A stretch of 31,275 nucleotides of DNA, taken from assembly GCA_045546695.1 (NCBI GenBank), contig JAZQDE010000026.1:1-31275 (forward strand), given 5' to 3'. A model generated the notes under the pieces. That model was not told the origin of the DNA and ran no database searches. It saw nothing but the letters and a program-made list of their open reading frames with translations. Numbering within the stretch: the first letter of the stretch is position 1; every line of letters begins with the position of its first letter. This DNA comes from SIG424 sp045546695. Its GTDB lineage: Bacteria > Bacillota > Clostridia > UBA1212 > UBA1255. Positions 20,600-27,980 of the stretch are shown here, piece after piece. The translations under genes and the position numbers were made by a program.

Positions 20600-21271
20600 T
20601 TAATATATTTCCCTTTTCGATGTAATCGCTGCGGGATACGTTGACCCTTTTAAGTCAACTGAAGCATCTTTAATCTTTGCTGAAGTTATCGGTTGATAAT
20701 TCGGATAATTCTTAATCTGACTTATCTGGTCCAGAATTTCTATACCTGAAACAATCTTTCCGATAGCCACTCTGTTGCCGGTATACGTCTTGCCTGCCTC
20801 ATCCGAAAGAACAACAAAGAAACTACCCACTGCTGAGTTATTATCTATGTTTCCTTTTTCATCCGGATAAAGAATAAAGCCAACCGTACCTCTTACAAAT
20901 TCTACGTCATTTCCGGTGTATCCATTATCTTCAAATTCACCTTCAATAACTTTATCACCCTTTTTAAGATACCATGGTTCGCTGATTTCCACAAGATGTC
21001 CTGCAACAACTTTGTTTGTAACACATTCTGTATAGAAGCCCTCGTTGATCAATTCGATGAAAAAGTTTACCGAATTCGGAGCCTTGTCAGCAAACAGTTC
21101 AATCTGAAAAGAACCTGTAACACCGGAATCTGTATCCGGATCAAGATTCATCGTCACGACGGGATTCTTGTTGCTGGTGTCTATACAGGACGTGCCCATG
21201 GCACTTATCGCAGATAATATAACACATAAAACAGTCAAAAGTATGACTTTTTTAATTACTTTTTTACTCAT
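20600..21271 (-). CDS. Cyclophilin-type peptidyl-prolyl isomerase-like lipoprotein
   Basis: 223 residues. Signal peptide with lipobox GTSC (about 26-29). The domain at about 35-205 follows cyclophilin order: GSFQIELFADKAPNSVNFF, INEGFYTECVTNKVVAGHLVE split across the usual active-site region, GTVGFILYPD, GSFFVVLSDE, and RVAIGKIVSGIEILDQI. In active cyclophilins the region after GFY reads close to FHRVxxxFMxQGG; here it is TNKVVAGHLVE, so the catalytic Arg and the FMxQ residues are not conserved. It may be a weak isomerase or a binding domain. The ATG is 2 bases past the stop of the ATPase gene, with GGAAGAG as ribosome site. Its place outside the membrane in a MacAB-like operon suggests help in folding or handling an exported protein. 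Confidence 0.8.
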   Translation of the reverse strand: MSKKVIKKVILLTVLCVILSAISAMGTSCIDTSNKNPVVTMNLDPDTDSGVTGSFQIELFADKAPNSVNFFIELINEGFYTECVTNKVVAGHLVEISEPWYLKKGDKVIEGEFEDNGYTGNDVEFVRGTVGFILYPDEKGNIDNNSAVGSFFVVLSDEAGKTYTGNRVAIGKIVSGIEILDQISQIKNYPNYQPITSAKIKDASVDLKGSTYPAAITSKREIY

Positions 21272-21273
21272 TT

Positions 21274-22242
21274 TTACTCTTCCGGTTTAGTTAATATAAT
21301 CTTACTGCCGTCAATTGTCATAGCAATCTTTTCTTTCTCTTTGACGTCGATAGCATTAAGATAATTCTCAGGAATGAACAGACGTCTTCTGCCGTCGATA
21401 AAGCCGTACTCAACGTGTGAGCCGTGGTCATGGCCGGCAGTAGCATTCATAATCTCTGCACTTTCGAGATCCATCTCTTCCCTTCTGATAAACTCTGTAC
21501 CGATACGGCCGTCACTGATTGTAACAACACGAGGCACCATGTGTGATAGCTGTCTGTCGTGAGTAACGATAACAATCGTAACACCCATTTCGCTGTTGAG
21601 TTTGTGGAAAAGGTTCATAATCTGAGCTGTAGTCTTTGTATCAACCGCGCCGGTAGGCTCATCGGCAAGCAGTATAGATGGGTTGTTTGCAAGAGCGATT
21701 GCGATAGCAACTCTTTGCTGCTCACCACCTGACAACTCGTGCATCTTACTCTTCTTCCTATGGCTGAGGCCAACAGTTTCAAGGAGCATGTTTGCCCTGT
21801 CTTCGTCAACTTTGCCTGCCATATGCATAACGAGCTTGATATTGTCGATAGCATTCAGATAAGGGATCATGTTTCTTGCCGTATTCTGCCATACAAAGCC
21901 GACAGTCTCACGCATATATCTGCGCATAAGTTTGTCGTCGAGTTTGAGCAGGTTGATGCCATTTACGTATATACGGCCTGCTGTAGGTTTTGCAAGACCA
22001 CCGATAATGTTCATAAGGGTTGATTTACCACTACCACTATTACCAATGATAGCAATCATTTCGCCTTTTTTAACAGTAAGGTCGAGGCCCTGAAGAGCCA
22101 TAACTTCTATTTCACCGATTTTGTACAGGCGGATTAAGTTTTCACAGTAAATCATTACATCCTCAGGCACCTTAAAGTCTGCCTGATAATCGTCTTTACC
22201 GTCTGTCAGTTCAGCCAGAGATATGATTCTTTTTGACTTCAT
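21274..22242 (-). CDS. ABC transporter ATPase (MacB/LolD type) with AbrB-like C-terminal domain
   Basis: 322 residues. The ATPase occupies about 30-245: Walker A GNSGSGKST, signature ELSGGEQQRVAIA, Walker B ILLADEPTGAVD, H-loop IVTHD. Family members power FtsX-type permeases. After a His/Asp-rich hinge (AGHDHGSH), residues 284-322 read GRRRLFIPENYLNAIDVKEK and continue with a TIDGSKIILTKPE hairpin, which matches the SpoVT/AbrB swapped-hairpin pattern (RRxxIPxxxxxxxxxxxGDK, then IIxxKPE). Such a tail is not normal for this ATPase class, whose members are about 220-250 residues long. GGGAGG lies 7 bases before the ATG, which overlaps the upstream ATPase gene by 32 bases. The tail may mediate dimerisation or regulation; this is inference. 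Confidence 0.85.
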   Translation of the reverse strand: MKSKRIISLAELTDGKDDYQADFKVPEDVMIYCENLIRLYKIGEIEVMALQGLDLTVKKGEMIAIIGNSGSGKSTLMNIIGGLAKPTAGRIYVNGINLLKLDDKLMRRYMRETVGFVWQNTARNMIPYLNAIDNIKLVMHMAGKVDEDRANMLLETVGLSHRKKSKMHELSGGEQQRVAIAIALANNPSILLADEPTGAVDTKTTAQIMNLFHKLNSEMGVTIVIVTHDRQLSHMVPRVVTISDGRIGTEFIRREEMDLESAEIMNATAGHDHGSHVEYGFIDGRRRLFIPENYLNAIDVKEKEKIAMTIDGSKIILTKPEE

Positions 22243-22915
22243 CTATAATCCTCCCATCTTCCATTGTGTAAATATTATCGGCTACGTCCATGATGTTTAC
22301 GTCATGTGTTGTCATTACGATTGTAATGCCTTTTTTGTCTACAAGCTCGCGGAACATATCAACGACAACAAAGGACGTCTTTGTGTCAAGCTCTGATGTC
22401 GGCTCGTCTGCGAGGAGCAAAATAGGCTCGTGTGCAAGTGATCTGCCGATGGCAACTCTCGCCTGCTCACCACCTGACATCTCAGCAGGCATATGGTTAC
22501 GCCTTTCTTTGATGCCCATAATGTCGAGCCAGTTGATGGCCTGACGCTTGCGTTCCTGACTCTTTATGCCGGCAATTGACAGCGCAAATTCAACGTTTTC
22601 AATCGCAGACATATGAGCAATCAGGGCTGTGTTCTGGAAAATAATACCAACCTGTGTGCGTCTTATATTGTCGCGTCTTTTGTCTGTTGCCTTCGTCACG
22701 TCTTCGCCGTTAAAAGTCATCATACCACTTGTCGGTCTGTCAATCATGGCAATCATGTTGAGGAGAGTCGTTTTACCGGAACCGGATTTACCTCTGAGGA
22801 TATTGAACGAGCCTCTTTCTATGTTCATAGAAACACCGTCAACGGCATGAATAACTTCGCTTTTTCTATAAAAATCTCTTTTTATATTGTCGATTGTAAT
22901 AATATTATCTGCCAT
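22211..22915 (-). CDS. ABC transporter ATPase (MacB/LolD type)
   Basis: 234 residues, a complete stand-alone ATPase: GKSGSGKTT (Walker A, near 40), EMSGGEQARVAIGRSL (signature), LLLADEPTSELD (Walker B), VMTTHD (H-loop). Length is normal for ATPases that serve FtsX-type permeases. The ATG at 22915 is preferred to an in-frame TTG at 22919-22921 because GAGG is 7 bases upstream of the ATG. It starts 2 bases after the permease stop and overlaps the second ATPase gene by 32 bases. With two ATPases and one permease carrying two FtsX modules, the complex may use the ATPases as a heterodimer. Confidence 0.92.
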   Translation of the reverse strand: MADNIITIDNIKRDFYRKSEVIHAVDGVSMNIERGSFNILRGKSGSGKTTLLNMIAMIDRPTSGMMTFNGEDVTKATDKRRDNIRRTQVGIIFQNTALIAHMSAIENVEFALSIAGIKSQERKRQAINWLDIMGIKERRNHMPAEMSGGEQARVAIGRSLAHEPILLLADEPTSELDTKTSFVVVDMFRELVDKKGITIVMTTHDVNIMDVADNIYTMEDGRIIDEVKKNHISG

Positions 22916-22917
22916 AA

Positions 22918-25788
22918 TCAATCCTCTCCTATCTTAACAGCTTCGTTGATCTTCAGCTTTCTTATGAACTGTGCGATTATAAGAATACCAAGAAGAATCA
23001 TTGCTACAACGATGATGAAAATACGGATAGAATCTATTATATTGTATTCCATCTTAAGCGGCAGTACGCTCTCGTATGATTTTTCAAGAACAGGAAGGAA
23101 AAGACCTGTCGTGAGCAAGCCAACAACCATACCGATAATAACTGCCACACCTGACGTCATCAAATGTTCCCACATAAGCATCAAGGTCAGCTTGCCCTTT
23201 GTCATACCCATCGCTCTGAGGATACCGAACTGGAGTCTACGTTTTCTGACGTTCAGAATCCAGTAAAGCAGGAAGCCAAGCATACTGATTATCATAGTAG
23301 CTACAAAGCCCAGTGAAAATGTACCATTGAGCGCCATAACCATGGAATCTGATTTTTCACGTGCAATATCTGACTGTCTGTCTCTGATACCCGTGATAGA
23401 ATCAACGAGACCTGCTTTTCCGAGATTTTCATAGAATTCTTCAGAAGTAGTGTCATCATCAAGGTCAACCCATAAATCATACGTTACTGTATCATCTACA
23501 GACATGAGATAATCGAGATTCATAACGATGAGCTCGCCAACGAAGTCTGTGTTGATAGCTCCCTCGTAGAACATCGGCCAGTAATCGATAACTGCCAGAA
23601 CGTAACATTCCATAATAGGAAGTGCGTCAGGTGAAGCATCTTCAACACCGAGAGGATTGAGATTTACTACCATTGTGTCGCCTGCTCTGAGGTCATGCTC
23701 TTTAGCAAAGCCTTCGGAAATAAGCACTGACGTCGGATGTTCTTCCATCTGGTTGATATATTGATACCAGTGAACGTCCTGTGAAAGGATGCTCGGTCTG
23801 AGCCATGATGTCTGTGAAAATTCGTAAGGTTCAATAGCCATCAGACGTACACTTCGTTGCCACTCCGAGCCAAAATATCCCATTGCTCTTACGTAGTTAG
23901 GATCTGAAACCTTCGCAATATTTTTAACGCCATCAATAGCCTTGTACTTATCAACGTCAACGTTTCTGTATTTAAGAGGCATATCAGCCATTGTTCCTGA
24001 AACAACCGTGCCGTCTTCTGCAGTATATTCAACGACTGAATCAAGCTGCCAGTCGGGCGTAAGAACAACGTCAGCTCCACTCTTATAGTATGCAACTTCC
24101 TGTGCGTTCACATTAATAATTCTTGCCGTACTTGAGCTGTAAACACCGATTGAAATAGTGAGTACAAGGAACAGGATAAGGAATCTGTTGTCGCCACCTG
24201 CTCTGCCTACCTGGATAAATGATGAGTAGAGCGTCGGAGGAAGCTTTTTCTTGAAGATTGCAAAGCAAAGCTTCAGAATAAGCGGATAGATTCTCAGGAA
24301 CACGAGTCCACACGCGAGAATGAATACTGTAGATACGAAGTAAATCGACAAGTCTACTGAATCTTCTGATGTGAACAGATCAACTCTGTTGTACATAAAC
24401 AGCAGATAGATTGACAAAGCAAGAAGAATAACGTCAAAGAAAGCTTTTTCCCACAAAGGTTTCTGGGACTTTCTTGCTTTCTTTGCCTTGTGCTGTACGA
24501 TAGTGTCTTTCGTAGCCTTTTTAGCAGGAATAAGTACCATAATAAGGAAGAGTGCGCCTGCAGCAAGTGCGTACAGATAGCTCTCCGGTACGATAGAAAG
24601 TGACATACCGCTTCTGTTTACGAATTCGAGGAAGCCGTTTGCAGAACCGATGAGCTGCGCTAAAACATATCCCAGCGGCGGTCCCAGAATCACCGAGACG
24701 CCCACGATAAAGGCACATTCTACAACATATCTCATAAAGATCTGTTTGCTCTCAGCGCCACGGCTCTTAAGAGACGTAATCTCGTCTTTATCCTCTTCTA
24801 TAATCAGCTTCGCAACCATGAAGATGTAGAACGCAAGCATTACAAGAACGGGTGCATTCAGAATCCACATCGTTATTTTCAGGTTCGAAGCGTTGTCAAC
24901 GTATTCAACGATTGTTTTTGTTATAGGAACAGAGATATCATATGTTCCCTGTCTGAAATTCTCTTCGAAATGAACATCAAGGTCTGAATAAAGGTCGATG
25001 AAGTCCTGAACGTCTTCAAGCGGTATATTATAAAGATCTGCATGATAATACCATACAGCATCTGTAATATACTGTGAGTTACCGTCTGAGAACATCATTG
25101 TCTCAAAACCATCACGGCTTGCGATAAACGTTCTGTTAAAGCCTTTATCAAGACCATACCAATATTCAACATCTTCATAATGAGGCTCGTATACACCAAC
25201 GAGCTTAACTGTGAAAACGGGAGAATGTTCGTCGGGAAGCCAACCAATCAGGAAAGAATATTCCTGGCCGATTGCCATGTTATTTCTGTTATATTCTTCG
25301 CTTGAAACGATTACTTCAAGAACGCCGTCTTTGACCTTATCGGAGTACATACGTCCATCGATAATCTCGACGTGATCTTCAAGCCCTGTCAGCGTCTGGA
25401 TCTTATAGCTACCATCTCTTGTAAGGAGCATATCGGCTGTCGGACGAAGACGTCTTACTGCAAATGAAGTATAGCTCTCAGAGATGATAACGTCGCTTTC
25501 TTCATATACTTCTGTCATATATTCGTCAGTCTCGTCTATAGTAGAAATGATTCCGAGTCCTGAATATTCACTGTCGAACCAAATCTCCGTATACATCTGA
25601 CCTGGCGAATCGTATCCGTTATCAGTAGTAACAAATCTGTTGAGATCATTTGTAAGCATCTTGCGCAATGCGCCTTCCGTATAAATCGGAATACTTGACA
25701 AAATAGCCGCAATCAGCAATGAACCTACTGTAAGACACATAAATAGCCAGAAGTTATTTGCTATTTTATTGAGTACAGATTTTATCAT
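22918..25788 (-). CDS. Large FtsX/MacB-type ABC permease
   Basis: 956 residues, membrane. An N-terminal helix (about 15-37) is followed by a large extracytoplasmic domain (about 40-305), a first FtsX core of helices near 310-335, 355-385 and 395-420, more helices near 450-500 and 525-550, a second large external domain (about 555-825), and a final FtsX core near 830-855, 875-905 and 920-945. This duplicated layout is that of long FtsX-type permeases, which couple ATPase work to movements outside the membrane rather than simple transport. GGAAGG lies 11 bases before the ATG. It follows the HlyD-type adaptor by 25 bases and leads directly into the two ATPases. The cargo is unknown; lipids, lipoproteins, peptides or drugs are possible. 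Confidence 0.9.
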   Translation of the reverse strand: MIKSVLNKIANNFWLFMCLTVGSLLIAAILSSIPIYTEGALRKMLTNDLNRFVTTDNGYDSPGQMYTEIWFDSEYSGLGIISTIDETDEYMTEVYEESDVIISESYTSFAVRRLRPTADMLLTRDGSYKIQTLTGLEDHVEIIDGRMYSDKVKDGVLEVIVSSEEYNRNNMAIGQEYSFLIGWLPDEHSPVFTVKLVGVYEPHYEDVEYWYGLDKGFNRTFIASRDGFETMMFSDGNSQYITDAVWYYHADLYNIPLEDVQDFIDLYSDLDVHFEENFRQGTYDISVPITKTIVEYVDNASNLKITMWILNAPVLVMLAFYIFMVAKLIIEEDKDEITSLKSRGAESKQIFMRYVVECAFIVGVSVILGPPLGYVLAQLIGSANGFLEFVNRSGMSLSIVPESYLYALAAGALFLIMVLIPAKKATKDTIVQHKAKKARKSQKPLWEKAFFDVILLALSIYLLFMYNRVDLFTSEDSVDLSIYFVSTVFILACGLVFLRIYPLILKLCFAIFKKKLPPTLYSSFIQVGRAGGDNRFLILFLVLTISIGVYSSSTARIINVNAQEVAYYKSGADVVLTPDWQLDSVVEYTAEDGTVVSGTMADMPLKYRNVDVDKYKAIDGVKNIAKVSDPNYVRAMGYFGSEWQRSVRLMAIEPYEFSQTSWLRPSILSQDVHWYQYINQMEEHPTSVLISEGFAKEHDLRAGDTMVVNLNPLGVEDASPDALPIMECYVLAVIDYWPMFYEGAINTDFVGELIVMNLDYLMSVDDTVTYDLWVDLDDDTTSEEFYENLGKAGLVDSITGIRDRQSDIAREKSDSMVMALNGTFSLGFVATMIISMLGFLLYWILNVRKRRLQFGILRAMGMTKGKLTLMLMWEHLMTSGVAVIIGMVVGLLTTGLFLPVLEKSYESVLPLKMEYNIIDSIRIFIIVVAMILLGILIIAQFIRKLKINEAVKIGED

Positions 25789-25813
25789 GCTGTGTTATTC
25801 CTTCCCGCGTCTC

Positions 25814-26908
25814 TTATGGCATTACGATAAGATCCCCGGCTTCAAGTCCGGAAATAACTTCTACTCTTGTCTGGTTTCTCATACCGAGCTCTACAACAAC
25901 TTCTTTTTTAAGGTTTGTAGTCTCATCGAGAATGTAAACATATGTTGTTCCGTCATATTCGAAGTATGCGGAGGTAGGAATCTGGAGAACGTCTTCTCTG
26001 CTGAAAACTGTGTAGCTGTATCTTACTGTATCTCCATGTGCAATAGTATCCGGAGGATTAATCATGCGGCAATAGTAAGTTGCATTTGAAACGTAATTCA
26101 AGCCTGTATCTTTGATAATCTGATCGGTACCAACCATTTCACCGTCAAAATAAATAATATCTTTTATCTCATCATCGCTGAACCATTCATTGAGTCTGAG
26201 TTTTGCGCCGATTCTGAACTGCTCAGGTGTATATTCCTGACCTTCGCTGTTGAAGCTCTTGTCAAATACTACGTATGTATATTTGTCATCTTGTGAGTCG
26301 ATAGCGATTACCGGATCACCTGCCACGATGTCTTTGCCTGTAGCAGTTGTATAAGCAGTGTTTATGTAAACAACCTTACCTGACACTTTTGCATACAGCT
26401 TTGTATTTTCATAAGTTGTCTTGAGATTTGTATAAGTCTTTTCGATGCTCTGGAAAGTGAGTTCTTCGATTCTGTATTCTGTATCAGATATCAAACCTGC
26501 CTTGTGGTCAGCCTTAGCTTCTGCAAAGGTTTCTTTTCCGAGCTCGTAATCTATTGTAGCCTGGAGATAGTCCATTTCAATTGCGGAATTGTCGAGTTCT
26601 AAGAGCAGCTGTCCTTTTTCAACAGTGTCTCCTAATGATACGTACAAACCTTTGAGCTTTCCGCCACTCGTAGGGAAAGAGTGTGTTGTGTAGTAAATTG
26701 ATGTTACTGTGCCGGTGCCTTCGATTTTGCTCTCAAGGTCAGCTTTTTCTACCTGGAAGAAAGCGTATTTGATCGGCTTTGGTGTTTTGAGTGTCGGCAT
26801 TGCGGGCTCATCCTGTGACGGGAAAAGCGAGCATGATGTCAGCATTACTACTACAAGCACAGCACATGCTATAGCTACGAGTAATTTGTGGAGTTTGAAA
26901 TGGTTCAT
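25814..26908 (-). CDS. HlyD/MacA-type membrane fusion (adaptor) lipoprotein
   Basis: 364 residues. Signal peptide with lipobox LTSC (about 23-26), a short linker, then the barrel-sandwich (GTVTSIYYTTHSFPTSGGKL, GLYVSLGDTVEKGQLLLELD), a helical hairpin (about 115-170), the returning half-sandwich (KLYAKVSGKVVYIN), a beta-barrel and a C-terminal region with VYILDE and the closing VISGLEAGDLIVMP, all typical of RND/MacA-type adaptors. In a Gram-positive cell it would sit outside the membrane on the FtsX-type permease, with no outer-membrane channel needed. GGAGG is 8 bases before the ATG. It follows the flavin reductase gene by 26 bases. Confidence 0.92.
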   Translation of the reverse strand: MNHFKLHKLLVAIACAVLVVVMLTSCSLFPSQDEPAMPTLKTPKPIKYAFFQVEKADLESKIEGTGTVTSIYYTTHSFPTSGGKLKGLYVSLGDTVEKGQLLLELDNSAIEMDYLQATIDYELGKETFAEAKADHKAGLISDTEYRIEELTFQSIEKTYTNLKTTYENTKLYAKVSGKVVYINTAYTTATGKDIVAGDPVIAIDSQDDKYTYVVFDKSFNSEGQEYTPEQFRIGAKLRLNEWFSDDEIKDIIYFDGEMVGTDQIIKDTGLNYVSNATYYCRMINPPDTIAHGDTVRYSYTVFSREDVLQIPTSAYFEYDGTTYVYILDETTNLKKEVVVELGMRNQTRVEVISGLEAGDLIVMP

Positions 26909-26934
26909 GTTATTTACCTCCGAGTAAAAATAAT

Positions 26935-27519
26935 TTATTTTTTCATTCTTCTTTTTAAGACTTCTTTACTTGCCACAGAATATCCGTAAAAACCCACGGG
27001 CTTTCCTAATGTGAAATATTCTCCGTGGTTGTATGCAATCAGGTCGGCTTTTCCAAGGTCGCATGCGCCTTTTTCATCGAAAAGTCTCTCGTCTGCATAT
27101 ACGTTCACTACTTTTGCGAGGAAAAGGTCGTGCGTTCCGAGTTCAATGATATCGGTGACTTCACATTCAATATTTGCAGGAGACTGCGCAATCATTGCCT
27201 CCCCTGTTTTTTCACCAACGAGCTTTGTAAAACCGCACATTTCGAATTTATCTACGTCGCGACCAGACTTTACGCCGCATAAATCCGTTTGTTTAATCAT
27301 GTTGTGTGAAACAAGATTAACAACGAATTTTCTGCGCTCGCACAGGAGCTTATGTGTATGACGTTCTTTGCGTACGGAAATCGAGAGCATCGGCGGGTCT
27401 GAGCATATTGTGCCTGCCCATGCCAATGTTATTATGTTGTCTCCACACGACACTAAAACCACAGGTACGGGGTTCAAAAAAGTGGATGGGTTTAAAATTC
27501 TCTTATCATTATTACTCAC
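26935..27519 (-). CDS. Flavin reductase-like FMN-binding split-barrel protein
   Basis: 194 residues, cytoplasmic. LNPVPVVLVSCGD, ITLAWAGTICSDPPMLSISV and RHTHKLLCERRKFVVNLVS are the conserved N-terminal half of the flavin reductase/DIM6-NTAB family, which binds FMN and reduces it or uses it for electron transfer; VECEVTDIIELGTHDLFLAKV is the later dimer-interface part, of which only the idea is given here. The start is taken as GTG at 27519 because AGGTGA lies just upstream; an in-frame GTG at 27528 would add three residues. It is the first gene of the run into the MacAB-like operon. It has a TATAAT-like element at 27562-27567 but no convincing -35. Confidence 0.8.
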   Translation of the reverse strand: MSNNDKRILNPSTFLNPVPVVLVSCGDNIITLAWAGTICSDPPMLSISVRKERHTHKLLCERRKFVVNLVSHNMIKQTDLCGVKSGRDVDKFEMCGFTKLVGEKTGEAMIAQSPANIECEVTDIIELGTHDLFLAKVVNVYADERLFDEKGACDLGKADLIAYNHGEYFTLGKPVGFYGYSVASKEVLKRRMKK

Positions 27520-27528
27520 GCACGTCAC

Positions 27529-27942
27529 CTGTCACCAAATATTTATAATTTCATATGGTCTATTATAAATCACAGGTCGATTTCTTGTATTAACAATTTG
27601 TAAATTGTGTGTGACATTAAACACAGACCATCTTTTAGATTTTGCATCAATTCCGTGTAATTATTAAAATAGCCGCAAACAATACGGCTGCAAAATATGA
27701 ATTTAAAAGGAAGTAATAAGGCGAAAAAATCTTAACAGGTATTATTATGGTAATATCAATTTTCACAGGACGCGGAGCTGACAAATTCAGCGTACCACAC
27801 TTGAAATGCATTTCAAAATGACAGTATCTGCCGTAAAAAAAAGTATTGTGGCATCTGTCGTAATGGAAGTCAGGTGTGAAACAGGTGAAGCAATAGCCGT
27901 AATTATGCTTACAGGAAACCTCCTAAAAATTATATACAAACT
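27529..27942. other. Intergenic region without a confident gene
   Basis: About 410 bases. It contains a small stem-loop AGCCG/CGGCT (27672-27690), a 16-bp perfect palindrome (27801-27816), two copies of a 13-base direct repeat differing at two positions (27824-27836 and 27851-27863), and short plus-strand ORFs, the longest 46 codons (27818-27958, beginning MTVSAVKKSIVASVV) with no clear ribosome site. I see no recognisable protein or RNA family here. It may be a gene remnant. Confidence 0.5.
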
Positions 27943-27973
27943 ATGCAGGGCATGGTAATACCATGCCCTGCAT
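27943..27973 (-). terminator. Long stem-loop after the LRR gene, probable 3' end
   Basis: Perfect 14-bp inverted repeat (TGCAGGGCATGGT and complement at 27944-27956 and 27960-27972, plus a flanking A-T pair) with a 3-base loop, 8 bases after the stop codon. It lacks a T run immediately after the stem on the minus strand; a T-rich stretch comes only about 14 bases later. It could be a terminator of reduced efficiency or an mRNA-end stabiliser. Confidence 0.6.
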
Positions 27974-27980
27974 TAATTTA

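Noticed and set aside
27011..27361. 116-codon plus-strand open frame
   Set aside because: It is antisense to the flavin reductase-like gene, which has clear family motifs and a sensible operon position.
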